Shown here piece after piece: positions 9,952 through 19,446 of a stretch of DNA of 64,000 nt (the first letter of the stretch is position 1; every line of letters starts with the position of its first letter). The DNA is from Trichomonas vaginalis G3 (lineage: Eukaryota; Parabasalia; Trichomonadida; Trichomonadidae). A program made the translations under genes and the position numbers. Location: assembly GCF_026262505.1 (NCBI RefSeq), contig NW_026529249.1:1-64000 (forward strand), given 5' to 3'. The notes beneath the pieces were generated by a model that ran no database searches, was not told where the DNA came from, and worked only from the letters and a program-made list of their open reading frames with translations.

Positions 9952-10495
9952 TGTTAGATCTAACATGCTAACATAAACATTATTTTTTCTATCTTAAGGA
10001 AATTCACGAAAATTCATGAGTTTTGTGTGTTTTAGACCATGTTAGAAAAGAGGTTAGAAAACATGTTAGATCTAACATTCTAACATAAAATATATTTTTG
10101 GTCATTCACAATGAAGTCTTGACAAAACATTTAAGTTCGATGAAGTCTTGACAAAACATTTAAGTTCGATGAAGTCTTGAAAATTCATGAGTTTTGTGTG
10201 TTTTAGACCATGTTAGAAAACGTGTTAGAAAACATGTTAGATCTAACATTCTAACATAAAATATATTTTTGGTCATTTACAATGAAGTCTTGACAAAAAC
10301 TATCCAACAGCAGAAGATTTCCTTCTATCTGACGTCAAGAAGAAATATAAAGAGACTTTCGGCATTGTTAAAACATTCGATGTACTAAAAGAAGAAATAG
10401 AAGCTACAAAACTGTTTAGGATTTCAAATATACATCGTACAATTCATGTAAAACGCTTGTGAAAAAAGAGGTGAAAAAACAGGTGAGATCTAACA
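9952..10495. repeat. AGATCT-centred sites and duplicated 3' gene end
   Basis: TGTTAGATCTAACA occurs at 9952-9965, 10064-10077 and 10234-10247, each with additional GTTAG/CTAAC half-sites nearby. A chimeric site, GGTGAGATCTAACA, lies at 10482-10495. Between them, 10283-10461 repeats the last ~180 bp of the 312-aa gene including its stop. The block therefore holds a gene-end duplication bounded by these sites. Confidence 0.7.
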
Positions 10496-10736
10496 TGCTA
10501 ACATAAAATATATTTTTGCTGAAAAATGACCAAATTTCATGAAATTTCCTCATATGCTTGCTTCCCTCGGAAAACCGAGAGAAGAGATTCCGTATGAAAA
10601 CCGAGAGAAGAACAGCGAGTAAGTAAAAAAACCTCAGTCGCCAAAACTCTATGAAAATCATGAATTTCCTTAAGATAGAAAAAATAAAGTTAGTTTTATT
10701 TTTATTTATTTTTTTATTTTGTATGTAAAGACATAT

Positions 10737-11348
10737 ATGTCAAACATTGAGTTTGAAACAGTTAGAAAGATAGACAATGACACCAAATTGGTTAGAATAG
10801 GTGATTTAAACGTAAGATACTCAAAGAAATACAACAAATATTCTTTGTCAGACATTATATTTCCATCTGGAAAGAAAACAAAGGACTGGGTTAGAAATGC
10901 TTCTACTCAGAAAATTTTGACAAGAAATCCTGAGCTTATGATATCGGTAAGATTCTATGGAACTGCAGCATATCTCATCGACAAAAGTCTTATACCAATA
11001 GTTTTGTTATGGTTAGACCCAGTTGTTGGATATAACTTCATAACATATGGTTCATTCGATACGGAACGTTGCAGTGAAGGCTTACTTTACATCGTTCAGA
11101 AACCGAAGGACTTCAATACAAAGAGATATAAGATAGGAAGAACATATAATATAACTCAAAGATATGACTCTACAGTCAATAGAGTCAAGGTTGTGTTTGT
11201 TAATGATATGAGAGCCGCAGAAACAGAACTACTCGAAAAGTTTGAGAAAATGTATGGTGCTCCCATAAAAGGTAAAGAAACGTTTAAAGTAGATGAGATA
11301 GATAAAGCTATAAAATTATTTGACGAAGTTGCTGAAAAATACATGTAA
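10737..11348 (+). CDS. KilA-N + GIY-YIG-like (T5orf172-type) protein, 203 aa (copy A)
   Basis: Whole frame; the start MSNIEFE was chosen because it aligns with copy B and follows the shared TGTATGTAAAGACA leader. Residues ~15-75 resemble the KilA-N DNA-binding domain (VRYSKKYNKYSLSDI ... KDWVRNASTQKIL). Residues ~115-195 resemble a GIY-YIG/T5orf172 nuclease-like domain (LLYIVQK, YKIGRTYNITQRY, ETELLEKF). KilA-N proteins are common in large DNA viruses and often pair with such C-terminal domains. Likely a DNA-binding regulator or nuclease. Followed by a second KilA-N gene. Confidence 0.75.
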   Translation: MSNIEFETVRKIDNDTKLVRIGDLNVRYSKKYNKYSLSDIIFPSGKKTKDWVRNASTQKILTRNPELMISVRFYGTAAYLIDKSLIPIVLLWLDPVVGYNFITYGSFDTERCSEGLLYIVQKPKDFNTKRYKIGRTYNITQRYDSTVNRVKVVFVNDMRAAETELLEKFEKMYGAPIKGKETFKVDEIDKAIKLFDEVAEKYM

Positions 11349-11435
11349 AGCGTTTATTTTTGTCTTTTGTGAAAGTCAGAAAATAAAGTTAGTTTTTTAT
11401 AAAATATTTTTTTTATTTTGTATGTAAAGACAGAT

Positions 11436-12260
11436 ATGTCAACAACAGAGAACACAACAACAGTTATAGTCCATGAAGCTATAAATGAAGAATACGAGTA
11501 CATACAGTTTAACAAACAACTCCGTCTCATTCGTTCGGTCAAAGACGATATGTACCAAATGCAAAGTATTTTGACAGCATGTTTTGCACCAGATACCAAA
11601 CATACAGACGATTGGTTCAAAAACCAAAGCACACAAGAACTTTTGAGCGAAGCACAGCGAGACCGACTTTTTTCGGGGTCGCCTAAAACTCATGAAAATC
11701 GTAAAAATTTGCCAAATGGTTTGAGAGGTTGGTATGTACATAGACTTCTTGTAAATGCTGTTGCAATGTGGGCTTCGCCTCGTTATGCTTGGTATATTTA
11801 CAGACTTCTTGACGAAATTCATAGACAAGAACGTGAAGAGATGGAAAAGAAACTTCATGCAAAAGATGAAGTCATTGAAGCAAAAGACAAAAGCATTCAG
11901 AAAAGAATACCACGTTCGGTACCAAAAGGAAAGGAAAAGAACTATAAGTATATGATTTATACTGAAGAGATGGAAAATGAAGAAGATAAAGATATGGTTA
12001 TGTTGCATTTAGTCAGAAGAAACAACAAAAGCTTTTACGACCTTGCTAAGATTTACAAATCTGACAGAAATTGGTTCTATCGCGAAAACTTACCGATTTC
12101 AATGACACCGAATGAAGATGTGAAACAAATAGTTCAAGATACGTTACCTCAAACACACTATGATATGAAAGGTTGTACAATTCTTACCTTCAAAGAAGAT
12201 TTGTCATTGTTAAAGGAAAAAATAACAGAGTATTTTGACAACTTCAAACAAGTAGAGTAA
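11436..12260 (+). CDS. KilA-N domain protein, 274 aa (copy A)
   Basis: Starts MSTTENTTTVIVHE after the shared TGTATGTAAAGACAGAT leader. Residues ~20-120 fit a KilA-N domain (DDWFKNQSTQELL, GWYVHRLLVNAVAMWASPRYAWYI). A Lys/Glu-rich linker (EKKLHAKDEVIEAKDK) follows, then a C-terminal domain from ~155 (KGKEKNYKYMIYTEEM ... FYDLAKIYKSDRNWF) that may be of the DUF3627 kind found in MSV199/KilA-N viral proteins. The central part differs from copy B (268 aa) more than the C-terminus does. Probable DNA-binding regulator. Confidence 0.75.
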   Translation: MSTTENTTTVIVHEAINEEYEYIQFNKQLRLIRSVKDDMYQMQSILTACFAPDTKHTDDWFKNQSTQELLSEAQRDRLFSGSPKTHENRKNLPNGLRGWYVHRLLVNAVAMWASPRYAWYIYRLLDEIHRQEREEMEKKLHAKDEVIEAKDKSIQKRIPRSVPKGKEKNYKYMIYTEEMENEEDKDMVMLHLVRRNNKSFYDLAKIYKSDRNWFYRENLPISMTPNEDVKQIVQDTLPQTHYDMKGCTILTFKEDLSLLKEKITEYFDNFKQVE

Positions 12261-12292
12261 ATTGCACTCTTTATTTTTACGCTTGACTTCAG

Positions 12293-12750
12293 ATGGCTCA
12301 AGTAGCTCAATTAGGTAAATTGCCTCGTCAAATCCTTCTGGCATTCCGAGTCCTTCCATCCGACAGGAAAATATTTTCCCGACAAAGGGAAAAATTTTTC
12401 CTTCCGACAGGAAAAGTTTTTCCCGACAACAGGAAAAAATTTTCCTTCCAACAGGAAAAATTTTTCCTTCCGACAGGAAGAACTCTTCCAGTTGTCCGTC
12501 CGTAAACCATTCAAATTTTCGAAAATTGAGAACTTTTTGGTCGAACTTCAGAAAAAGTTTTTCCTTCCAACAGGAAAAATTTTTCCTTCCGACAGAAAAA
12601 GTTTTTCCCGACGACAGGAAAAGTTCTTCCTTCCGACAGGAAAAATTTTTCCTTCCGACAGGACACAAACGGATGACTGACGTTCCTCTTCCTGAATGCC
12701 TTCCAAAGCCAGAAGAACCGACAGCCCCAGCACCACAACAGACTTACTAA
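12293..12750 (+). repeat. 22-bp CTTCCGACAGGAAAAATTTT repeat tract with short frames
   Basis: A conserved start MAQVAQLGKLPRQILLAF at 12293 runs straight into about a dozen 22-bp repeats built on CCTTCC(G/A)ACAGGAAAAATTTT. These are followed by a short proline-rich frame at 12673 (MTDVPLPECLPKPEEPTAPA). The repeat itself is partly self-complementary. Copy B has the same arrangement with fewer repeats. Whether the tract is coding, a leader or regulatory cannot be decided from sequence. Confidence 0.6.
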
Positions 12751-12769
12751 GACTAAACACTTACATTTT

Positions 12770-13645
12770 TCAAGCTTGACTTTTTACAATTTGAACTTTG
12801 TTTGCGTAGATATGAATTCTGAAAGAAGTATGAGGGTCTTGTATGACTTTGTACTTCTCCCATAGTTCATATCTGTCAAACTTACCTGCCATGGACTCTT
12901 TCATAAGTTCCATGAAATCGTCTTCGGACAATCCGGGGAAAAGTATAATGTCAGTCAGTATTCTTTTAACATCCTTACTTAAACTCTTTGCTGTCTGTAC
13001 ACATATTACGACTGAGATGTTAAAGTGTCTGAGCTTCTTAAGAATTCGACACATATCTTGTTCTCTGTTCTTTAACAAAGGATGAGAGGCGAAATCATCT
13101 AAGATAAGAAGACATCTATGAGGGTAAGTCTTCCAATCGTAAGATTGCAATTTCTTCGAAATGTATTCTATTTCTTTCTGTTTGTTTCTGAAGTGTTTCT
13201 TCTCTAATATTCTCTGCATTTCCTCATTTGGGTCTTTAAACTTAGAATTTATATACTCATTTATAGCATTATACTTCAAAACTCTTCTTTGGTACTTCTT
13301 TATCCAATCTAACAACTCAGAGTCTTTTATACATACTAACTTAGACTTCTTTATAATATCTTTGAACGAATTGACGGTTTGGTCAAATTGACCAGAAGTA
13401 CTACAAATGACAACTAACTCATAGAATGGGTTCTTCTCATCTAGTTCTTGTTGTTGTGCAGCCATTTTAAGATAAGTGAAAGTCTTACCCGACCCAGGTG
13501 GTGCAATTAGACCTGTTATACCATTCTGAGCAAATAAGAACTTGTCATGTATAGGCTTTATCTGAGCATTTTCTAACTTCCTCTTGTTCTTGTTTAAAAC
13601 ATTCTCAAATTTCTTGTCAATGTCAGCAAACTTTTTTTCTAACAT
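12770..13645 (-). CDS. FtsK/A32-type packaging ATPase (copy A)
   Basis: P-loop ATPase with Walker A APPGSGKT and Walker B LLILDD, in the arrangement of virus genome-packaging ATPases of the A32/FtsK type found in Polintons. It would pump element DNA into capsids. I chose the start MLEKKFADID at 13645. The frame is open for another 34 residues upstream, but using them would overlap the divergent gene that starts at 13682. With this start the gap is 36 bp and the protein is 291 aa. Reads as whole; near-identical to 45302-46177. Confidence 0.85.
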   Translation of the reverse strand: MLEKKFADIDKKFENVLNKNKRKLENAQIKPIHDKFLFAQNGITGLIAPPGSGKTFTYLKMAAQQQELDEKNPFYELVVICSTSGQFDQTVNSFKDIIKKSKLVCIKDSELLDWIKKYQRRVLKYNAINEYINSKFKDPNEEMQRILEKKHFRNKQKEIEYISKKLQSYDWKTYPHRCLLILDDFASHPLLKNREQDMCRILKKLRHFNISVVICVQTAKSLSKDVKRILTDIILFPGLSEDDFMELMKESMAGKFDRYELWEKYKVIQDPHTSFRIHIYANKVQIVKSQA

Positions 13646-13681
13646 ATTTTTAGAAAAATTAAAATTTTTATCTTTTAGAAA

Positions 13682-14132
13682 ATGTCTAGCGATTTCGCTA
13701 TCTATATTCGAGACAAGCTTTTTGACAGCAAAACATCTGTCGACCATAAAATCTTACATAGTGTAAACAAGAAAGGTGAATTTGTTCTAAAGTTCTGTTC
13801 TGGGAATATGACAAGAACCATAAAACATTAAGCAGAGCAGTCTTAAAATTTGTCAATGACAGACTTGTTGACAGAGATGACGCCTCTTGAGAGATGAAGT
13901 CCAACAAAACTTCTTAGAATGCAAAGAAGACACATGCGCTGTTCTTGAAGATGAAATAGAAAACAGAATAGATGAGCTATTAAAGGACAAAGAACTTTTA
14001 CATAAATATGGTTGCGCCAAATTTGACATAACTCCACCAGAAAAGAAGAAGAAAGAAAAGAAAGAAAAGAAAGTAGAAGAAGAGAAGAAAGAACCTGAAC
14101 CAGTTCCAGAGAAGGGGAGATATGACATGTAA
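13682..14132 (+). pseudogene. Lys-rich-tailed protein (copy A, broken)
   Basis: Counterpart of the 150-aa gene at 46214-46666: begins MSSDFAIYIRDKLFDSKTS and ends in a Pro-Glu-Lys tail (PPEKKKKEKKEKKVEEEKKE). The tail could be disordered or bind nucleic acid. Divergent from the ATPase. Broken here; function unknown. Confidence 0.55.
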
Positions 14133-14139
14133 AAATAAA

Positions 14140-14565
14140 ATTTTATTTTTAGAAACATTTCTGGGTCAATGTCAATGTTCTCTTCCTCTTTAGGAGCAAA
14201 CACTGGCTTAGACTCTAAAATCTTTTTACCCAATTACCTTGAACTTCAACTATCTTAGACTCATAATATTCATAGTCGTCTGCTTTCTTTGGTTCATAAG
14301 GTATAACAAGTTTGTATGCTTTGCCTTCTTTAAGGTTTGAAAACCTTCTGTCAAAACTTCTTTGACTGCTAACAAACCTTCTATGTCTAAGTCTTCAAAT
14401 TTCGCACCATTTTTAGTCACAATAGCAAACTTAACTGGTTCGATGTTCCAAACTTTGCTGAATGAAGACTTTTCAAAATGGTAGAAGTAAACATTCAAAT
14501 ATGTGAATGGGTCTAGTTCTCTTTAAGTCCTGACATGTACTTATTTACTGAGATGAATTTTGCCA
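14140..14565 (-). pseudogene. 139-aa family protein (copy A, broken)
   Basis: Counterpart of 46683-47102 (MAKFISVNKYMSGLKEELDP). It lies convergent with the Lys-rich-tailed gene and upstream of it there is a GTTTACTGAGATGAA-type leader near the start. Acidic C-terminus. No family recognised; broken. Confidence 0.55.
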
Positions 14566-14599
14566 TCTTTTTCTATCGGATAAAAAAAATATTTTTTTA

Positions 14600-15840
14600 A
14601 AATTTACTCAGAAAAATTTTCTTTGTATATACACCATTCTGTACGTCTAAAAGACTTTTGACATTTGCCAGAATGTTCGTTTAGAAGCTGTCATATAACC
14701 ATATTCTTGACAATATTGTTTATACGAATCGTACAATGACCTTTCATCTAAACACTCAAAGTCAGTTTCATCTATGAACAGTTCATATACACTCTTGTTT
14801 GCTTCTAACAATGTTTGTCTCTCTTCGGTATGTGGAATTTGTCTTGGATTGAACTTTGAAATATCTAATGTCATAAAATATGAGAACAAGTGGTTGTAAA
14901 AGTCAGATGTCAAAGTTTCTGCTAAGTCGTCAAAATATTCTGTATCTTGCATATGAGAATCTGACGTTCTGACAACTACATATCTTCTGTCAGAACTTTC
15001 TAACTTCATCGGAACAGCATTGTTTGAAACCATAATGAAGTTTGCAACACTTTTCACAAACTCTTTGGTCTTTATACTTTCTTTCAACAACTCCAACTTT
15101 ATCTGTTATAAGACTCTTCAAAGCATCTGAGTTTAAAACTTTTGTTGTATCTATACTTTGAAGTTCATTGCAAACTATAAGTTTCATATTCTCTATTGAG
15201 GAGTTAAACTTGCCACAGATGTTTTCTAAGTTTGTCATATTAGGGTTCGAATAACCTTCTAACAGTTTGCACAAAATATCTGTAAAGAATGTGTTCTTAC
15301 CTGTTCCTTGTTTTCCAATTATAATGAGAGCAGTTTCATTTTTAGCACTTGGATGTTGTAAGATGTTTGCAAACCAACATAAGAATACTCATAAACCTTT
15401 TCGTTTCCATTGCATATAATTTCTTTGACATGGTCTAACCAAGCTTCTATAATATTTTCTTTCCATTCTACTTTGTTCATATTTAATATCCAGTGAAGTA
15501 GAATAGAAAGTTTGGAGAAGGTGTATAGAACTTTATACCTCGAACTGAAAAATCTTCTAACTTTGACAATAAGATATCCCAAGCATCTAACATCTTCATG
15601 CAAACTTGTACGACTTTTATTTTCTTAAGTTTCTGTCTACATTCTTGTTCTGAAACTATTGTTGCTCTTGGTTTGTTAAAGACAAACATCCCATTCTTTC
15701 ATGACATAACATTCTGGGGCAGAGTCGACATAAATGACTAAACGTTTCAAATTCTCGACTGCTTTGTTATAGTCTCTAAATGGACACATATTTCTGAATG
15801 CTTGGAAGTCATAAAAATCTGAAACATCTATTCTGTACAT
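14600..15840 (-). pseudogene. SF3-type helicase (copy A, broken)
   Basis: Contains a Walker A segment of superfamily 3 type (IIIGKQGTGKNTFFTD) followed by the expected downstream elements (IVCNELQSIDTTK, Walker B-like, and KSLITDK). This suggests a D5- or parvovirus-NS1-like replicative helicase. Such enzymes unwind element DNA during replication in many eukaryotic DNA viruses and Polinton-like viruses. Broken, with several breaks, as is the copy at 47142-48384. Confidence 0.75.
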
Positions 15841-15870
15841 TTTTATAAAAATAAAAAAAATATTATTTTT

Positions 15871-16683
15871 TTATTCTTGACTTTGTTGTTGCATTTGTTG
15901 CATTTGTTGCATTTGTTGCATTTTTTTCTTGAGCTATTTGTTGTTGAAGTTGTTCTTGTAATACAATACTTTCACCAGTTGCATCTTCCAATTCGAAACT
16001 TTCTGCCGTCATTGACAAATACATAGGACATAAAAGTTTTACAGGAACAAAGCTTGCGTCAAACTAATGTCAACGTTATACTTGCCAAAGTGTTTGAGTT
16101 CACTAAGGTTGAAAATTCTGCATTCGAATGAACAATAGGCAAACCAGCAGAGAAAGTATTGTTTATACGCATAAGTATCTTTTGGTCATAATAGTTTCTG
16201 TCGACATTCGAATAACACTTTGAACCTAAGTTTGAAACAATATATAAGATTGGTGTGCTTAATGTCAATGAATAGACATTCCTTGTATGACACCTTTTCC
16301 TGTTATAGGAACTGTTGGTAGTAAAAACCAGAAATAAGTTTTGTATTATGCTCATATCGTTTATAGTAAACTCAGTCGGACATCCAAACATAATGAAACC
16401 TGCTCTAGTTGCAGCACATGTTACACCCGTCCTTAAAGTATTAAATAAGTCAACAAAAACCTGTTGGTGGTATATCTGAGTAAGTATCTTCAAAGGAGTA
16501 TTTTTTACCATTCAACAACAATAAAGTCTTCTGGTGTCAAAGAGCAAAAACAGGCTTTAGTCGTCATTGTGTTTAAGGTTAGTTTACAATACCGTCCTTG
16601 AGGACTTTGTAAGTTTGTTGTTATAGAATTATATGACTCAGGGTTTTAGTCGTAATAGTATAAACCATTATGTCTTCTGCCAT
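15871..16683 (-). pseudogene. probable minor capsid protein (copy A, broken)
   Basis: Beta-rich protein with GFVDLFNTL, CAATRAGFIMFGCPTEFTI and SITLTLVDANFVPVKLLCP segments and a Gln-rich C-terminal tail. Position beside the major capsid gene cluster and composition suggest a penton-type minor capsid protein. Sequence alone does not prove the fold. Broken. The tail codes a CATTTGTTG simple repeat whose copy number differs from copy B. Confidence 0.5.
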
Positions 16684-16693
16684 TTATATATAT

Positions 16694-16924
16694 TTAAAAG
16701 TTTTTCTGAAAGTGGAGAAGAACTTCATCTAAACTTTCACATGGCGTTTCTTGAAGTTCTCTGTCTAAGAAGTTCAAATATTTTGTAAAGACATAGAACT
16801 TTCCTTTGTCTACACGAACAAACAAACAGGGTCTTTCATATCGTTCAAAAGTGTGTAAAGTCCTTTACATTGAAATAAAGTCTATATTATTTTTCTTCAA
16901 ACATCTTTCAAGAAGTTTTGACAT
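16694..16924 (-). pseudogene. small protein, ~75 aa (copy A, broken)
   Basis: Begins MSKLLERCLKKNNIDFI, with the same beginning in copy B (49222-49451). Sits between the minor capsid gene and the 192-aa gene on the same strand with very short spacers. No family recognised. Broken. Confidence 0.4.
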
Positions 16925-16930
16925 TTTTAC

Positions 16931-17509
16931 TTAGCAAATAAACTTTAATGAAATGTTGTGGTCGTCAAATATTTTTATAACGTCTGGGAAACTATACTTT
17001 AAGTTCAACGTTTCACCTCCTTTCATAACGTATATCTTGTCAATGACATTATATGAAACACCACAGCAACTAATGTCGGGTTCTATTTCTTTGATGTTTA
17101 TATCGTCTGCCTCTGTCAAAAGTTTCAATAGTTCTTTCAAAACTTCATGAGGTGTGATGACATATGAGTTCACTTTTACAGGGTTGTGTTCGACCAAGTT
17201 TAACATTATACTTAAAGCTTGACAAATCTTCTCCTGAGTTTGAAGTTTGTCTTTCAGTTGTTGGTAGTCGTTTCGAATATCTGCAACAGAACTTAAGTCT
17301 CTGTTGACTTCAGGATATGTTGGTTCTTTTACAGGAACAATTGTTATACCATCTTCGTCTTCGTATGGTTTCCCCACTTCAACATCTCTGTCTTTGACAT
17401 TGACAATAACACTTTGACTGTTTGTTTGAGTTGGTGAATTTAACTTCACATCTGCCACCGCCATTAAACCTTTTGAAACACTTACGCTTCTATTTTTCGG
17501 AAATGACAT
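16931..17509 (-). CDS. 192-aa protein of unknown function (copy A)
   Basis: Start MSFPKNRSVSVSKGLMAV chosen because it is conserved in copy B and lies 18 bp from the divergent gene at 17528; the open frame extends upstream but would overlap that gene. Central coiled-coil-like segment (DYQQLKDKLQTQEKICQAL), C-terminal compact domain with a CC pair. Unknown function. Likely co-transcribed with the small and minor capsid genes downstream. Confidence 0.6.
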   Translation of the reverse strand: MSFPKNRSVSVSKGLMAVADVKLNSPTQTNSQSVIVNVKDRDVEVGKPYEDEDGITIVPVKEPTYPEVNRDLSSVADIRNDYQQLKDKLQTQEKICQALSIMLNLVEHNPVKVNSYVITPHEVLKELLKLLTEADDINIKEIEPDISCCGVSYNVIDKIYVMKGGETLNLKYSFPDVIKIFDDHNISLKFIC

Positions 17510-17527
17510 TTTACTTAGAATAAAAAG
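17510..17527. promoter_or_regulatory. 18-bp bidirectional promoter
   Basis: TTTACTTAGAATAAAAAG separates the divergent start codons at 17509 (minus) and 17528 (plus). It shares the CTTAGAATAAAA/CTAGAATAAAA core and the same 18-bp length with the gap at 2375-2392. Confidence 0.5.
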
Positions 17528-17947
17528 ATGGACGTATTCGGATATCTCTTCGAATTGAAGCAAAACAAGGTTTATACTCACAAACAATACAAGTTCATTG
17601 ACAGAATAGTTCTTTATACAAACAATGGTAAATGTTATAGAATAGCAATATTTGCTGAACCAAAATATTTTCATAAAGCAAAGAAAGTTGGTATAACTGA
17701 AATGGTGAAAGTTCTTGACGTTGACAAAAATATAACAACAAAACTTACAGATATTTCTAAAGGTAAGTTTATCTTACAATATTATGTCAAAACTGGCGTA
17801 CTGTCAATATTTGACGGAGAGAAGTCAGTTCAAGAACAACTTACTGACCTGCTGCCAAAATCTGCTCGATGGAAGCTGTCGTTATGCCAATCTGAGGAGC
17901 CCCAGCAGGTTTCATCGAACGAATCTTCAAAAGAGCATCTTCCGTGA
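17528..17947 (+). CDS. ~110-residue protein, tail antisense to capsid gene
   Basis: Starts MDVFGYLFELKQNKVYTH; about the first 110 residues are conserved in copy B (50057 on). The tail runs antisense through the 3' end of the major capsid gene and is not conserved in sequence between copies, so only the first ~110 residues are supportable. Unknown function. Shares an 18-bp divergent promoter with the 192-aa gene. Confidence 0.5.
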   Translation: MDVFGYLFELKQNKVYTHKQYKFIDRIVLYTNNGKCYRIAIFAEPKYFHKAKKVGITEMVKVLDVDKNITTKLTDISKGKFILQYYVKTGVLSIFDGEKSVQEQLTDLLPKSARWKLSLCQSEEPQQVSSNESSKEHLP

Positions 17948-19446
17948 AAAGTGCTATTGGTTTTGTAAACTTCTTTGCTTTCAATTCATCTGGACCGTCT
18001 CTGTCACCAGTATATTGTATTTGTACTGTACCAACAGTTGAAATACCACCCATAAAGTCTTCTGAGTCAGCAAATGGAATGCCAAGCCAAAAGTTTGAAC
18101 GGTCTCCATTTGTATATTGAGTTTTTTGACCTCCTGTATGAGTCCATACTTTCACATATGGCATAATAGAACTTTGCATTTCAGGGTTAATGGTTGTTGT
18201 GAAGTTGTTGTTAAAGTTCATAGCATCTAATGTCAAGTTGTATGACCTCATATCCTCAACTGTAGAATATTCTTCTCTTGGATAATATTTGCCATCTATG
18301 TTTATATGATATTTAATACCGGGGTTGTAGAAACAAGAATAGTCATTTATAGTTCGTCTGAACAGTACAAACATAGTATCTGCATGTTTCATTGCAGTTG
18401 TTAAAGCAATATCTGTTCTTGCACCTGGGTCAGCACTTTGGTTTCCAACTTCACCTGCAAAGTCTTTGACAGATATTTGGTGTATAGGGAACATAAGTGG
18501 AACTGCAATATATTTGGCAGCTAAAGCATTTGAAATATCTGGGTCCAACATATAGACTGCAAGTCTGCTTTCTATTCTCTTGCATTCAAACTTTTCGCAT
18601 GTAAACTTAACTGGGTCCCAAGCAGTTCCAGCAGCATTGAAATAATAGTTTACTTCATTGTTGAAGTTTGAGAAACCAAAGTCTAAGTCAACTTTGTCTT
18701 TGCAAAAGTCACAGAACTTGGCTCCACCAGTTCCAGCTACAGTAATGCTGAATGGGTCTTGTGTTGGTGCAATGACTAAGTTATTTTTTGCTTGGAGTAA
18801 GTTCGATAGAAATTTTTCCTGCCCAGTTTGGCAAGTATCTTAAAAACCTGAAGATGAGGAAAGATGACAAAGGAACTCTAAGTTTCAGTTTTACTTTAGT
18901 GGCAGCAGTTCCATCTGAACCAGAAAGGTTAACATAAACTCCTGGAACGTTAGGGTCAAGTCTTCTTATTTTCTCAATATTTGCATACTGGTCTGTTTGT
19001 TCTCTAGCTTGTGGTTGTACTGAGTTTCTCAAAGCGAACCATTCATAGTTTGCCCATGTTACTGTTTGAACTAAGTCAGAGTTAGAATATATCTTATATC
19101 CCATAAAAACTTCTGGAGCATATTGGTATCCGACATAGAAAATTCCATTGCAGCCTTTCTTGTCAGACAACTTGGCAGAAGGTTTTATTTCAATGTCTTG
19201 TTCCACGTATAAGAATGAGTTGTCAATAGAAATAATATGAAACCTGTCGCAAGCAATATCTACTGTTGTTGAAGAACCTTCTCCAAACTCACCTACGTTT
19301 CCATAAGAAACAGCAGTTGTATATTCGTAAGTTCCAGGAACTATTTCTGACCTTCTAATGGCATTGTCGCATTCGTTATACCATTCGGAAACATTTCCGT
19401 TCATGGCATCCAAAACTGTTGGCGTTATATTCTGAGCGGCGTACAT
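17841..19446 (-). pseudogene. major capsid protein, jelly-roll type (copy A, broken)
   Basis: Begins MYAAQNITPTVLDAMNGN and contains VDIACDRFHIISIDNSFLYVE and a block with FLRYLPNW ... ISIELTPSK. This resembles the jelly-roll strands of Polinton double-jelly-roll major capsid proteins. It would form the virion shell. Location next to the large coiled-coil gene and minor capsid gene matches a morphogenesis cluster. Broken, as is the copy at 50370-51975. Confidence 0.7.
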
